The notes under the pieces are model-generated. The model saw nothing but the letters and a program-made list of their open reading frames with translations, ran no database searches and had not been told where the DNA came from. Positions 34,076-44,769 of a stretch of 64,000 nucleotides of DNA are shown here, piece after piece. The position numbers were made by a program, and so were the translations under genes. Numbering within the stretch: position 1 is the first letter of the stretch; each line of letters begins with the position of its first letter. Source of the stretch: an uncultured Cellulophaga sp. (lineage in GTDB: Bacteria; Bacteroidota; Bacteroidia; Flavobacteriales; Flavobacteriaceae); contig CANLOV010000006.1 of assembly GCA_947492955.1 (NCBI GenBank), positions 1 through 64,000 on the forward strand. The letters run 5' to 3'.

Positions 34076-35323
34076 ATGTTAAAGAAAAAGCTCATTATAA
34101 TAGGAGCTATAGTAATTCTTGTTGCTATAAGTTATTCCCTTTTCGGCACTACTAATGATGAAAATTCCCCTATTACAACCAAAGTAATAAAAGGTAAATT
34201 TATAAACGAAGTTGTTATTTCTGGTGAAGCACAATCTACCAGTTCAAAAAAAATTAATGGTCCTAGTAGCGCCAGAAGATTTAAGGTTTACCAACTAAAA
34301 GTTCAAGATATAGTAGCAGAAGGTACTGTTGTAAAAAAAGGAGGATATATTGGTAGGTTCGATGCTTCAGAAGTTAATGGTAAAATTAATGATGCCATGT
34401 TAAACTTAGAAAGCGCAGAATCTAAATACACACAACAACAACTAGATACTACCCTTACTTTAAAACAAGAACGCAACGCAATTAAAGATTTATCATTTAA
34501 AATAGAAGACGATAAATTAGAATTAAAAAGTTCTATCTATGAATCTCCTACTACTATAAAAAAACTGGAAATAAATATTGAAAAAAATGAACGCGATTTA
34601 AAAGAAAAAAAAGAAGATTATTCTATAAAGAGAAGAAAAGCCATTGCTAAAATGGTACAAGTAGGAACAGAAGTATCTAAAATAAAAAAGAAAATAGAAG
34701 ACCTTTCTAAATTACAGAAAGAATTTACAATTTATTCTGAAGATGCAGGAATGGTGACCTATATAAAGGACTGGAATGGTAATAAAATAAAAGCTGGCTC
34801 TACAATATCTGCATGGAACCCTGCTATGGCAAGCTTACCAGATTTAACTAAAATGGAATCTAAAACCTACAGTAACGAAGTAGATATTAGAAAAATGAAA
34901 AAAGGTTTGCCAGTTACCATTGGTTTTGACGCTTTTCCTGAAATAGAACTACAAGGAGTAATTACAGATGTAGCCAATATTGGAGAAAATAAAATGGGGT
35001 CAGATGTAAAGCTATTTCAGGTTTTAATAAAGCTAAATGAAACTAATGAAAATATAAGACCTGGAATGACAACCTCTAATAGAATTTTAACACACGAAAT
35101 TGATAGTGTTTTAATGGCGCCATTAGAATCTGTTTTTACTAAAGACTCTATAAGTTATGCTTATGTAAAGTCTGGATACTCTATCAAAAAAAAGCAAGTT
35201 AAATTAGGTATGTCTAATAATGAGGTTATCATCATAGAAAAAGGGCTAAAAGAAGGAGAAACTATATTTTTAAATAAACCCAAAGATTTAGATGATAAAA
35301 ACATAACCTTATTAAGCGAATAA
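34076..35323 (+). CDS. Periplasmic adaptor protein (HlyD/MacA type)
   Basis: A 415-residue membrane-fusion protein of a tripartite export pump. One N-terminal membrane helix (about 6-22) is followed by a biotinyl-lipoyl-like half, a long coiled coil (about 105-220, rich in E, K and L) and the beta-barrel and membrane-proximal domains. It connects an inner membrane permease to a TolC-type channel, both encoded just downstream. The ATG at 34076 is chosen over a TTG at 34043. Its stop overlaps the permease start by one base. Confidence 0.9.
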   Translation: MLKKKLIIIGAIVILVAISYSLFGTTNDENSPITTKVIKGKFINEVVISGEAQSTSSKKINGPSSARRFKVYQLKVQDIVAEGTVVKKGGYIGRFDASEVNGKINDAMLNLESAESKYTQQQLDTTLTLKQERNAIKDLSFKIEDDKLELKSSIYESPTTIKKLEINIEKNERDLKEKKEDYSIKRRKAIAKMVQVGTEVSKIKKKIEDLSKLQKEFTIYSEDAGMVTYIKDWNGNKIKAGSTISAWNPAMASLPDLTKMESKTYSNEVDIRKMKKGLPVTIGFDAFPEIELQGVITDVANIGENKMGSDVKLFQVLIKLNETNENIRPGMTTSNRILTHEIDSVLMAPLESVFTKDSISYAYVKSGYSIKKKQVKLGMSNNEVIIIEKGLKEGETIFLNKPKDLDDKNITLLSE

Positions 35324-36675
35324 TGATAGATAAAATATTATTAGAAAAACTAAAATCTAATTTTTACGAAGCATTTCGCTCTATTAAAACAAATAAAGTT
35401 AGAACTTTTTTAACTGCCCTTGGGATAATTTTTGGTGTAGCTGCTGTAATTACAATGCTAGCTATTGGTAATGGAGCAGAAAGGGAAATACTATCTCAGT
35501 TAGAGTTAGTAGGCGTAAATAATATTGTTATTACCCCGATTTCTGATGACAAAAACCCTGATAAAAATTTAGATGAAGCAGAAAACTCTAATAAAGAACT
35601 TAAAAAGTTTTCTAAAGGCTTAGATATTTTAGATGCACAAAGTATAAAAAAAATAATTCCAAGTGTTACCAATGTTAGTCCAGAAATTATAATGAATACT
35701 TATGTAATTAATAATGGTAAACAAAACTCTGTAAAACTTATTGGAGTTACTCCTACTTTCTTTGAATCTTCTAATATAAACATAGAAAAAGGGAAATTCT
35801 TCTCCGAGTATCAATTAAATAATGCGCTACCAGTATGCGTAATTGGGAGAAAAATTGAAAAAAAAATATTTACAGGAGAAAGTGCTATTGGTAAACGTAT
35901 TAAAGTAAAAAATGTATGGCTACAAGTAATAGGAATTATAGAAGAAAAATTAATTTCTGATAAAGCACAGGAAAATTTAGGAATTAGAGATATGAACCAA
36001 GATATCTATATTCCTATTAAAACATTTTTAGTAAGATATAAGGACCGTAAAGTAATTACAGATAACCTTAGTGTTAAAAAAAATAACCAAAATGGACCTA
36101 AAAAACGAACTCCAAGGGGTAATTACCATCAAATAGATAAACTTACAGTACAGGTTTCTAATTCTAACGAATTAAAAGCAACAGCTGAAGTTTTAAGTAA
36201 AATGTTAAAAAGAAGACATAACGATGTTTTAGATTTTGAAATTACTATCCCAATTCATCTATTAAAACAGCAACAGAAAACAAAACAAATTTTTAATGTT
36301 GTTTTAAGTATTATAGCAGGAATATCTTTACTTATTGGGGGTATAGGAATTATGAATATTATGCTAGCTTCTGTTTTAGAACGTACCAAAGAAATAGGAA
36401 TTATGCGTGCTATAGGAGCCACCCAAGAAGATGTAATACTTCAATTTTTATCAGAAGCTGTTCTCATTAGTGTTGGAGGAGGTATTATTGGCATAATATT
36501 AGGCATTATAGGAGCTTATATTATAGAAATAACTTCTGGTATAGAAACTGTTCTTTCCTTAGGCTCAATACTTTTATCATTCTTTATTGCTGTAATTACA
36601 GGACTTATATTTGGTATTCTACCAGCAAAATCCGCAGCAAACAAAAAACCTATCGAAGCTTTAAGATCAGAATGA
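35323..36675 (+). CDS. MacB-like ABC transporter permease (no ATPase domain)
   Basis: A 450-residue FtsX/MacB-type permease. Helix 1 (about 25-47, FLTALGIIFGVAAVITMLAIG) is followed by a large periplasmic MacB domain (~50-320) and three C-terminal helices with the signature RTKEIGIMRAIGATQEDVILQFL. Unlike MacB it has no nucleotide-binding domain: there is no Walker A or ABC signature anywhere in the protein. The operon does not supply a separate ATPase either, so that subunit must come from elsewhere. The start overlaps the adaptor stop (TAATG), indicating coupled translation. Confidence 0.9.
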   Translation: MIDKILLEKLKSNFYEAFRSIKTNKVRTFLTALGIIFGVAAVITMLAIGNGAEREILSQLELVGVNNIVITPISDDKNPDKNLDEAENSNKELKKFSKGLDILDAQSIKKIIPSVTNVSPEIIMNTYVINNGKQNSVKLIGVTPTFFESSNINIEKGKFFSEYQLNNALPVCVIGRKIEKKIFTGESAIGKRIKVKNVWLQVIGIIEEKLISDKAQENLGIRDMNQDIYIPIKTFLVRYKDRKVITDNLSVKKNNQNGPKKRTPRGNYHQIDKLTVQVSNSNELKATAEVLSKMLKRRHNDVLDFEITIPIHLLKQQQKTKQIFNVVLSIIAGISLLIGGIGIMNIMLASVLERTKEIGIMRAIGATQEDVILQFLSEAVLISVGGGIIGIILGIIGAYIIEITSGIETVLSLGSILLSFFIAVITGLIFGILPAKSAANKKPIEALRSE

Positions 36676-36714
36676 TAAAACCAATTAAACATTCATCAAT
36701 CAAATAATATAATT

Positions 36715-38175
36715 GTGAAAAAAATATACTTAATAATACTTATTATAGCTCCATTATTAAATTTTGCTCAATCTAAGAGAATAACATTAAACCAAGCTAT
36801 AGAAATTGCAAAAAAGAAATCTCCTGAGTACAAAACAAACCTTAATAGAAATGAAAGAAATCATTGGAGATTTAAAAGATATAAAGCTAGTTTTCTGCCA
36901 GAATTAAGGCTTAATGCAGTACTACCAAATTATAGTAATGCAGTAAAAAGAATTACGAATGATATTGGACAAGATATTTTCGTTAATCAAAATCAATTAC
37001 GAGTAGAAGGTAATTTATCTATTTCGCAAAATGTTCCATATACAGGAGGAAAACTGTCTATAAACACCAATTTAGAACGCGTAGAGCTTTTTGGAGTTAA
37101 TGATAATATAGGGTATTCCGTTATTCCATTCACAATAAACTACAGACAAAATTCTCTCTTATACAATAGCTTTAAATGGGATAAAAAAATTGAACCTCTT
37201 GTGTATGAAGAATCTAAAAGGGAATTCATTGAAAATATGGAGCAAATCTCTAGAAGCACATCTAGAAGATATTTTCAACTTCTTAATGCACAAATGCAAT
37301 TAGAAATAGCAGAAGTAAATCTAAAAAACCAAGATACACTTTATCAAATTGCAAAAGGGAGATTTAAAATGGGTAAAATTGCAGAAAATGAGCTTTTACA
37401 AATGGAATTAACCTACCTTAATTCTAAAAACAGCGTAACTACAAATACTATAGAAGTAAAAAGAAGTTCGCAAAATTTAGCTCGATATTTAGAACTAGAT
37501 AGTGAAAATTTAAAATTAGAAATACCTGAAAAATTACCCCTTTTTGATGTTGATATTGACAAGGCATTAAAAGAAGCACAAACCAATAGAAAAGCTGTTA
37601 TTGCATTTAGAAGAAAAAGATTAGAAGCAGAAAAACAAGTAGCTTTTGAAAAAGGAAATAATAGATTAAACATAGGTATTAATGCTAACTTAGGAATATC
37701 GCAAAACGGTAACGATTTTGATAATTTATTTAATAATTTTAATAAACAACAAAATATTTCTGTTTCTATAGGTATACCAATATTCGATTGGGGTATATCT
37801 AAATCTAAAATAAAAATGGCAGAAGCCAATTTAAATTTAACAAACAATAATATTAAGCAAGAGGAACAAGAGTTTGAACAAGAGATTTATTTACATGTTT
37901 TAAACTGGATTAATCAGAGAGATTTTTTATATACAGCAGAAAAAGCTAAAGAAGTAGCCACTAAAAGATATGATATTTCTAAAAAACGATATGTTCTAGG
38001 AAAAATAACCGTAGAAAACTTAAACATAGCATTAAAAGATAGAGACAGTGCGGTATTAAGATATCTAAATTCTTTACAAAAATTTTGGCAGGATTACTAT
38101 TTATTAAGACAACTTACATTATATGATTTTATTGACGATAAAAAAATTGAAGTTGAAAATATTGTCTACAAATAA
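36715..38175 (+). CDS. TolC-family outer membrane channel (GTG start)
   Basis: A 486-residue outer membrane efflux protein. A GTG start at 36715 gives a signal peptide (KKIYLIILIIAPLLNFAQ). The two repeated long-helix segments of TolC are visible: ITLNQAIEIAKKKSPEY near the N terminus and a second set from about residue 275, with IFDWGISKSKIKMAEANL. It should form the exit duct for the adaptor and permease encoded immediately upstream. It lies 39 bases after the permease gene. Confidence 0.9.
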   Translation: MKKIYLIILIIAPLLNFAQSKRITLNQAIEIAKKKSPEYKTNLNRNERNHWRFKRYKASFLPELRLNAVLPNYSNAVKRITNDIGQDIFVNQNQLRVEGNLSISQNVPYTGGKLSINTNLERVELFGVNDNIGYSVIPFTINYRQNSLLYNSFKWDKKIEPLVYEESKREFIENMEQISRSTSRRYFQLLNAQMQLEIAEVNLKNQDTLYQIAKGRFKMGKIAENELLQMELTYLNSKNSVTTNTIEVKRSSQNLARYLELDSENLKLEIPEKLPLFDVDIDKALKEAQTNRKAVIAFRRKRLEAEKQVAFEKGNNRLNIGINANLGISQNGNDFDNLFNNFNKQQNISVSIGIPIFDWGISKSKIKMAEANLNLTNNNIKQEEQEFEQEIYLHVLNWINQRDFLYTAEKAKEVATKRYDISKKRYVLGKITVENLNIALKDRDSAVLRYLNSLQKFWQDYYLLRQLTLYDFIDDKKIEVENIVYK

Positions 38176-38206
38176 TACTCACAAAAAATTGAAGATTTAA
38201 GATATA

Positions 38207-38791
38207 CTACATCATAATTTTATGTAATTGTGCGTATTGTAATAACATAATAGTTTTTGCGTCTTTAATTTCTCCTGATAAAGCCATCTTCATAGCCTCA
38301 TCAAAAGTATATTCTAACACTTCTATATTTTCAGTTTCGTAATCTGCTCCTCCTCCTTCACTTATTCGCATAGCTTCTGTATACTCTCCTATAAAAAGAT
38401 ATAATTTTTGAGTTACAGAGCCTGGTACCATATAAGCTTCTAAAACTTGCTCTACCTGCTCTACTTTATATCCTGTTTCTTCAATTGCTTCTTTTTTTAT
38501 GCAATCTTCTGGGCTATCGCCATCTAACAAACCAGCGCACACTTCTATTAACATGCCATCATCACTTCCATTTAAATAAGAAGACATACGAAATTGTTTG
38601 GTTAAGATAACTGTTCCTTTGTTTTTATTATACAACAAAATACCTGCTCCATCCCCACAATCATAGGCTTCTCTACTTTGTTTTTCCCACTCTCCATCTT
38701 CTCTATGGTACTCAAATGTCATTTTATTTAAAGTATACCAATCATTAGAAAGTACTTCCTTTTTTATATTTCGTACGCTACCGTTCTTCAT
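38207..38791 (-). CDS. nudK: GDP-mannose pyrophosphatase-like Nudix protein
   Basis: A 194-residue Nudix hydrolase close to NudK, which cleaves GDP-mannose. The Nudix box is the family variant: AGLLDGDSPEDCIKKEAIEETGY, with a D in place of the first canonical E. Further marks are the N-terminal LSNDWYTLNKMTFEY and GGGADYETENIEV. It is the last gene of a three-gene minus-strand run with the VanX-like and DUF255 genes (gaps of 28 and 20 bases), although no shared pathway is obvious. Confidence 0.87.
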   Translation of the reverse strand: MKNGSVRNIKKEVLSNDWYTLNKMTFEYHREDGEWEKQSREAYDCGDGAGILLYNKNKGTVILTKQFRMSSYLNGSDDGMLIEVCAGLLDGDSPEDCIKKEAIEETGYKVEQVEQVLEAYMVPGSVTQKLYLFIGEYTEAMRISEGGGADYETENIEVLEYTFDEAMKMALSGEIKDAKTIMLLQYAQLHKIMM

Positions 38792-38819
38792 TTGGTTTTA
38801 TTCAATATCTATAAAATTA

Positions 38820-39545
38820 TTAATCTGTATTAGCACAATCCCACTTAAAATTTGCTACTTTATCGTTTGATGCCGCTGATAAATTGTAATGCCACCATTC
38901 TGTACGTATAGACCAAAATCCATACTTCTCCATGGTCTCTTTTAATATTTTTCTATTCGCCAATACTTGTTTTGGTAAATTAAAATTATCATGATAAGCA
39001 CGTTTTCCAAAAAAATCAAAATCGGTACCCATATCTAGCTCAACACCTTCTAATGTTTCTAAAGTTATATCTACTGCACCTCCTTTATTATGTATAGAAC
39101 CTTTTTTAGGATTAGCTACATATTGTGGATTAGGAACAATTTCCCACATTTTATATTGCACCGAATTAGGACGATAACAATCAAAAAATTTAATTCTATA
39201 TCCCAAACTATTTAATTCTTTATTTGCTTTTAATAGTGCTCTGGCTGTTTTTACACGAGTGTAACATTCTGCACAATCGTATACTTTTTCTTTTAAAAAA
39301 TTATTGGTGGTAGCATACCGTAAATCATAAGCAAAATTATGACTATAGTCTGCTAAACGTACAAATGTTGTATCTGCAATACCTTGCAATGATTTTAACT
39401 TAGGCTGTAAATCTTTTATTGTTGTTATAGTATCTTTAATTGTAGCAATCTCTGTTTCTACTATTATTTGTTGTTCATTTTTACCTTCTTTTGTTTTACA
39501 ACTAAGAATTAATAAGGTTATAAAAAGTATTAAAAGGTTCTTCAT
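38820..39545 (-). CDS. D-alanyl-D-alanine dipeptidase (VanX-like), lipoprotein
   Basis: A 241-residue zinc peptidase of family M15D, which hydrolyses free D-Ala-D-Ala. Zinc and catalytic motifs are SIHNKGGAVD (SxHxxGxAxD) and EWWHY near the C terminus. The signal sequence ends LILSC, with the lipid-bearing cysteine at residue 16, so the enzyme acts outside the cytosol, probably in salvage of cell wall peptides. It is not part of a vancomycin-resistance cluster: no ligase or dehydrogenase of the VanA/VanH type is present nearby. Confidence 0.88.
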   Translation of the reverse strand: MKNLLILFITLLILSCKTKEGKNEQQIIVETEIATIKDTITTIKDLQPKLKSLQGIADTTFVRLADYSHNFAYDLRYATTNNFLKEKVYDCAECYTRVKTARALLKANKELNSLGYRIKFFDCYRPNSVQYKMWEIVPNPQYVANPKKGSIHNKGGAVDITLETLEGVELDMGTDFDFFGKRAYHDNFNLPKQVLANRKILKETMEKYGFWSIRTEWWHYNLSAASNDKVANFKWDCANTD

Positions 39546-39565
39546 AAATTTCTCCTTAATCTTAT

Positions 39566-41665
39566 TTAGAAATTTTTTAATTGCTCCAAAGCTTCTGCTA
39601 CTGTTGCTACAGGAAGCTTACATGTTGTATTTTTACATACGTATATATAGGTTCCATTTTCTACATACCTCCCTTTAAACAACGGCAAATTACTTTCTAT
39701 ATTACTCCCAACAACCAATGTATTTGGTATATGTTCTTTTTTTAACTGCTTTAACAAAACATCTGCATTAGATCCAACTACAGCAATTTCATAATAAGGC
39801 TTTGCCACCTGTGATAACAATGTGTTCCATTTACTATAACTACTTCCGCTCTCTTTTAGTTGTGGTACCATAGAAGAAAGCATTTCCTTTGCTTTTTTCA
39901 TTGCATTAGTATCATATTTTAGATGACCTAACTTAAAAAGATTATGCGCCATTACTGCATTTGGAGAGGGTATAACACCATCATCTGTTTTTATTATTTT
40001 AGAAATTAACTCATTATTACTATTATAAGTATACATCCCAGATGCTGCATCAGAAAAATTAGAAATAGTTGTTGTATGCAAGGTCTTTGCAAACTCCAAA
40101 TAAGTAACATCCATAGTAGCTTCGTACAAATTAAGAGAGGCATTTGTTAAAAAAGCATAATCTTCTAAAAAACCAGCTACTTGCTTACCTCCTTTTTTAT
40201 ACGAATGAATTAATTTATTGTCTTTATAACTTTCTGTTTGTATAAACTTTAATATGTTCTGCGCCTTTTTTAAGAACATATCTTCTCCAAAAGCTTTATA
40301 CGCATCAACAAAACCATTTAACAATAATGCATTCCATGATGTTATTATTTTATCGTCTGTTCTAGGGCGTACTCTTTTAGCTCGTGCTTTCAATATTTTT
40401 TCTTGCCATGTAGACTTTAATTCTTTTAATTTTTCTTTTGTAAGTTGATGTTTCTGTATATAATCTTTATTGTTTAAAGACTTGTATAAAACATAATTAT
40501 TGTGTTCCCATACATTCTCATCACTAATCTGAAAATAAGACGCAAAAAGATTATAATCGCTTTCTAAAATTGCTTGTAATTCTTCTTTTTTCCATACATA
40601 AAATTTTCCTTCTTCTCCTTCACTATCCGCATCTAATGCTGCGTAATACCCTCCTTCTGGGTGCTTCATTTCTCGTTCCAAAAAAGAACTAATTTCAAAA
40701 ACAATAGTTTTATACTCTGGATTTTTAAACACTTTATAAGCCTTAGAATACAAACTAATTAATTGCGCATTATCATATAACATTTTTTCAAAATGTGGCA
40801 CTTTCCAATAAACATCTGTACTATACCTAAAGAAGCCTCCTCCAATATGATCATAGACTCCACCCCAAGCCATTTTATCTAAAGTATTTTTTACATGCTT
40901 TAGTGCTTCTTCATTATCTGTTAATACAGCAAAATCTAAAAGAAAATCCAAATTACTTGGTAACATAAACTTTTGATGACCGCTATTTCCTCCCCATTCT
41001 AAATCCCAATTATTTTGCCATAAAGTAACACTCTCTTCTAATACATTTACGTTTAAAGACTCAAAATCTGTAGAAGGTTGTATTATATTTACTTCTTGTA
41101 TTCCTTTAGCAACCATATCTGCATATTCATTGGCTTTTTTAGGATCATCCTTATATAAACCACTTATTTCAACTAAAACTTTATTCCATTGTTCTTTAGT
41201 ATGATAAGTTCCTGCATATATTGGTTTCCCATTAGGTAATGTTATTACATTTAAAGGCCAACCTCCGCTACCTTTCATTAACTGCAATGCCGTCATATAT
41301 ACTTGATCTACATCTGGTCTTTCTTCTCTGTCTACTTTTATATTAATAAAATCGGTATTCATTATTTTAGCAACTTCCTCGTCTTCAAATGTTTCTTCTT
41401 CCATTACATGACACCAATGACAAGAAGAATACCCTACACTTACCAAAACCAATTTATTTTCTTTTTTAGCTCTTTCTAAGGCTTCTTTACTCCATGCATT
41501 CCAGTTTACAGGATTGTGCGCATGTTGTAATAAATATGGACTGGTTTCATTTACCAATGCATTGGTATATTTATGTGCTCCTTTTTCCTCGCAAGAAGAA
41601 AAAACAAAACACATTACAACTAAGGAGAAGTTTAAAAAGGTTGTTATTAATTTTTTGTATTGCAT
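39566..41665 (-). CDS. DUF255 / YyaL-type thioredoxin-domain protein, lipoprotein
   Basis: A 699-residue protein of the family that includes human SPATA20. A lipoprotein signal ends FVFSSC (cysteine near residue 25). The thioredoxin-like domain has [14 protein letters not shown] and [11 protein letters not shown]; the rest is an alpha/alpha toroid resembling N-acylglucosamine 2-epimerase, with the [10 protein letters not shown] segment and [13 protein letters not shown]. Most homologues are cytosolic, so the lipoprotein signal here is a Bacteroidetes feature that places it in the envelope. The function is not known. First gene of a three-gene operon. Confidence 0.9.
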   Translation of the reverse strand: MQYKKLITTFLNFSLVVMCFVFSSCEEKGAHKYTNALVNETSPYLLQHAHNPVNWNAWSKEALERAKKENKLVLVSVGYSSCHWCHVMEEETFEDEEVAKIMNTDFINIKVDREERPDVDQVYMTALQLMKGSGGWPLNVITLPNGKPIYAGTYHTKEQWNKVLVEISGLYKDDPKKANEYADMVAKGIQEVNIIQPSTDFESLNVNVLEESVTLWQNNWDLEWGGNSGHQKFMLPSNLDFLLDFAVLTDNEEALKHVKNTLDKMAWGGVYDHIGGGFFRYSTDVYWKVPHFEKMLYDNAQLISLYSKAYKVFKNPEYKTIVFEISSFLEREMKHPEGGYYAALDADSEGEEGKFYVWKKEELQAILESDYNLFASYFQISDENVWEHNNYVLYKSLNNKDYIQKHQLTKEKLKELKSTWQEKILKARAKRVRPRTDDKIITSWNALLLNGFVDAYKAFGEDMFLKKAQNILKFIQTESYKDNKLIHSYKKGGKQVAGFLEDYAFLTNASLNLYEATMDVTYLEFAKTLHTTTISNFSDAASGMYTYNSNNELISKIIKTDDGVIPSPNAVMAHNLFKLGHLKYDTNAMKKAKEMLSSMVPQLKESGSSYSKWNTLLSQVAKPYYEIAVVGSNADVLLKQLKKEHIPNTLVVGSNIESNLPLFKGRYVENGTYIYVCKNTTCKLPVATVAEALEQLKNF

Positions 41666-41740
41666 AAAGTAAAATTATAAGAGCAACTAAAATACTATAA
41701 TTAATACAATATTATAGTAATCTACTGCCTATAAACTTTA

Positions 41741-41780
41741 TAAAAAAAGAGGCAATCTATACAGAAAGCCTCTCTTTTTT
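41741..41780 (-). terminator. Terminator of the xylose operon
   Basis: Minus-strand AGAGGC (41768-41773) and GCCTCT (41748-41753) pair across a 14-base loop and are followed by seven T residues. It lies 20 bases after the symporter stop at 41801. Confidence 0.75.
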
Positions 41781-41800
41781 AAAATTACAATACACTTACT

Positions 41801-43417
41801 TTAACCCACAAAATAAGTTAGGATTGCAACCACTGCTATAATTAGTAATAGTGATAATATAATATCTATTACATCAATACTATCCTTATTTAATTTTTTA
41901 TCTTCTTTTGATAATGTACCAAAAGAAAGGCCTGAAATTGCTGCATAATCTGGAGGATTAGTAGCCAAACTTACAGACACACAAATAATCATTGACAATA
42001 AAAACATGAATATTGCCATATGCGCAAAATTAATAGTAGCAAAATCTAGTAATATACCCGATAGACTTGCTTGGTATATTTCTGCCATAATACGAAGTAC
42101 TGCTACAACTAAACCAGAGAACAAGGTTACTATAGCGGCTTTAGAGTTTACACGTTTCCAAATAATACCCAATAAAAACACTGCCGTTATAGGAGGAGCA
42201 ATATAAGACTGTACACTTTGTAAATACTTATATAGCGTTCCGCCTCCTATTTTTTCCATAATAGGAATCCATATAATTCCAAGAATTACTACAATTACAG
42301 TAGCTATCTTACCTATATTTAATAATTTTTTTTCGTGTGTTAAGGGCTTCAACTTTTTATAAATATCAATGGTGAAAATTGTAGAACAAGAATTAAAAAC
42401 AGATGCTAAAGAACTCATTAAAGCTGCCATAAGACCACCTGCTACTAAGCCTTTTAAACCTACTGGTAAAAGTGTTTTTACCAATACCGGAAATACTTCA
42501 TCATTTTTCTCATAACTTATAACTCCTTGCTTTGCTAAAGCAAAAGCAATAACACCAGGAATTAAAAAAATAAATATGGGTAATATTTTTAGGTATGCTC
42601 CAAAAATAGCTCCTCTTCTTCCTATTTTTATATTATTTGCTGCTAAAGTCCTTTGTACTATATATTGATCAGTACACCAATACCAAATACCTACAATAGT
42701 ACCTCCAAACAACATACCCGTCCATGGAAAATCAGAATCAGATATTGGGCGCCACATATTAAAGTGTTCACTACCAGCTACTGTTTTTAAATTATCCCAA
42801 CCTCCTACTTCTTGTAGCCCTAAGTAAGTTATAATTACAGAACCTAGAATTAAAATAACGGTTTGTAATGTTTCTGTATAAATTACAGCTTTCATACCTC
42901 CTATTACGGTATAAACTCCTGTAAATACTACAATACCTATAGCTCCATACCAAAAAGGTATCCCCAGCAATTCGGCAACTACAATACCTCCTGCATATAT
43001 AGTAACAGAAACTTTTGTTATTACATAACCTAGTAATGAAAAAATGGATAGAAACCACCGAGATTTACTATCAAACCTTTTCTCTAAAAATTCGGGCATT
43101 GTAAATGCATTACTTCTAAAATAAAAAGGCAAAAATAACCAGCCTAATAAAAGAACAATCCAAGCATGCAGCTCGTAATGCGCCATTGGCATTCCAGATT
43201 CTGCACCTGTCCCTGCTAAACCTACCACATGTTCCGAACCAATATTAGAAGCAAAGATTGAGGCTCCAATAACAAACCACCCTACGTTTCTGCCTGCTAA
43301 AAAATAGTCTTCAGTATTTTTATTTTTTTGAAGAACTACCCATATTGCAACAGCAATTAAAGCAGCGAAATAAAGTCCTAAAACCCACCAATCTAATGTT
43401 TCTAATATTGTATTCAT
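41801..43417 (-). CDS. Sodium/sugar symporter (SSS family), probable xylose uptake
   Basis: A 538-residue inner membrane transporter of the solute:sodium symporter family with about 14 helices. Signatures are EDYFLAGRNVGWFVIGASIFASNIGSEH (sugar-type SSS), a GGMKAVIYTETLQ motif and GLMAALMSSLASVFNS. It is the third gene of the operon with xylulokinase and xylose isomerase genes, so xylose is the probable substrate; this rests on context, since the family also carries glucose, galactose and inositol. Followed by a terminator. Confidence 0.88.
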   Translation of the reverse strand: MNTILETLDWWVLGLYFAALIAVAIWVVLQKNKNTEDYFLAGRNVGWFVIGASIFASNIGSEHVVGLAGTGAESGMPMAHYELHAWIVLLLGWLFLPFYFRSNAFTMPEFLEKRFDSKSRWFLSIFSLLGYVITKVSVTIYAGGIVVAELLGIPFWYGAIGIVVFTGVYTVIGGMKAVIYTETLQTVILILGSVIITYLGLQEVGGWDNLKTVAGSEHFNMWRPISDSDFPWTGMLFGGTIVGIWYWCTDQYIVQRTLAANNIKIGRRGAIFGAYLKILPIFIFLIPGVIAFALAKQGVISYEKNDEVFPVLVKTLLPVGLKGLVAGGLMAALMSSLASVFNSCSTIFTIDIYKKLKPLTHEKKLLNIGKIATVIVVILGIIWIPIMEKIGGGTLYKYLQSVQSYIAPPITAVFLLGIIWKRVNSKAAIVTLFSGLVVAVLRIMAEIYQASLSGILLDFATINFAHMAIFMFLLSMIICVSVSLATNPPDYAAISGLSFGTLSKEDKKLNKDSIDVIDIILSLLLIIAVVAILTYFVG

Positions 43418-43433
43418 ACCATATCTTTATTAA

Positions 43434-44759
43434 TTAGATATATTGGTTGATAATATTCTCGAACAATTCTTGTTTTCCACTTTTTGGAGCAAGCTCTCCA
43501 TTCTCTTGAGCTATTTTATATAGGTCATTTAAATCTAACTTACCGTTTTCAAAATCTTTCCCTTTCCCTGCATCAAAAGAGTTATATCTTTTTTCTCTTA
43601 GGTTTTCATATGCAGAAGATGAAATAATTTTATCAGCTGTTAAAAGTGCACGTGCAAAAGTATCTGCACCTCCAATATGAGCTAAAAATACATCTTCTAA
43701 ATCTGTAGAATTTCTTCTAATTTTAGCATCAAAATTAACACCCCCGCCTTGTAAACCTCCTGCTTTAAGGAATACTAACATAGCTTCTGTTGTCTCTTGG
43801 ATATTATTTGGAAACTGGTCCGTATCCCAACCGTTTTGGTAGTCTCCCCTATTAGCATCTATACTACCCAGCATACCTGCTTTTGCAGAAACTTCTAATT
43901 CGTGCTGAAAAGTATGTTGTGCTAATGTTGCATGATTAACTTCTATATTCATTTTAAAATCGTTCTCTAAACCATACTCTTTTAAAAATCCTATAGCTGT
44001 AGCCGCATCAAAATCATATTGATGCTTCATTGGTTCCATTGGTTTTGGCTCTATAAAGAAAGTTCCTTTAAAACCTTGCGCTCTGGCATAATCTCTTGCC
44101 ATAGTTAAGAATTGTCCCATGTGGTCTAATTCTCTTCCCATATCTGTATTTAATAAAGACATATACCCTTCTCTACCTCCCCAGAACACATAGTTTTCAC
44201 CCTCTAGAGCAATTGTTGCATCTAAAGCTAATTTTATTTGTCCGCCTGCTCTAGCTACAACATTAAAATCTGGATTTGTTGCTGCTCCGTTCATATAACG
44301 CGGATTAGAAAAACAGTTTGCTGTTCCCCATAATAATTTAATTCCTGATGCTGCTTTCTTTTCTTTTAAATACTCCGTAATAGTAACAAGTCTAGATTCT
44401 GACTCTGCAAATGTTGCTCCCTCTGCTATTAAATCATAATCGTGAAAACAAAAATAATCGAAGCCCATTTTGCTTATAAACTCAAAAGCTGCATCTGCTT
44501 TATCTTTTGCTGCTTGTACTGCATCTGTAGATTTATCCCATTCAAAACTTTGAGTCCCAGGTCCAAAAGGATCAGACCCTTGTCCGCAGAAAGTATGCCA
44601 ATAAGCAATAGCAAATTTAAAATGCTCTCGCATTGTTTTTCCTGCCACTATTTGCTCTGGATTATAATATTTATATGCTAAAGGATTATCAGATTCTTTT
44701 CCTTCAAACTTAATTTCTCCTATACCTTTAAAGTATTCTTTTTCTCCAATTATGGCCAT
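43434..44759 (-). CDS. xylA: Xylose isomerase
   Basis: A 441-residue enzyme converting D-xylose to D-xylulose with two divalent metals. Typical segments are [31 protein letters not shown] with the catalytic histidine, [35 protein letters not shown] with metal-binding E and D, and NVEVNHAT-like [18 protein letters not shown]. Length is that of class II isomerases. Middle gene of the operon, 10 bases after xylB and 16 before the symporter. Confidence 0.97.
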   Translation of the reverse strand: MAIIGEKEYFKGIGEIKFEGKESDNPLAYKYYNPEQIVAGKTMREHFKFAIAYWHTFCGQGSDPFGPGTQSFEWDKSTDAVQAAKDKADAAFEFISKMGFDYFCFHDYDLIAEGATFAESESRLVTITEYLKEKKAASGIKLLWGTANCFSNPRYMNGAATNPDFNVVARAGGQIKLALDATIALEGENYVFWGGREGYMSLLNTDMGRELDHMGQFLTMARDYARAQGFKGTFFIEPKPMEPMKHQYDFDAATAIGFLKEYGLENDFKMNIEVNHATLAQHTFQHELEVSAKAGMLGSIDANRGDYQNGWDTDQFPNNIQETTEAMLVFLKAGGLQGGGVNFDAKIRRNSTDLEDVFLAHIGGADTFARALLTADKIISSSAYENLREKRYNSFDAGKGKDFENGKLDLNDLYKIAQENGELAPKSGKQELFENIINQYI

Positions 44760-44769
44760 TATACTATGC

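Noticed and set aside
35323..36675. The permease as a complete MacB with fused ATPase
   Set aside because: No Walker A, ABC signature or Walker B is present; the protein begins almost directly with its first membrane helix.
37413..37847. A 144-codon open frame opposite the TolC-like gene
   Set aside because: It mirrors the coiled-coil coding sequence of a clear TolC-family protein; low-complexity hydrophobic antisense frames are common in such AT-rich DNA.
38820..39545. The VanX-like gene as part of a vancomycin-resistance cluster
   Set aside because: No D-Ala-D-Lac ligase, VanH dehydrogenase or VanRS pair is nearby; the protein is a lipoprotein in an unrelated operon and is more likely a wall-peptide salvage enzyme.
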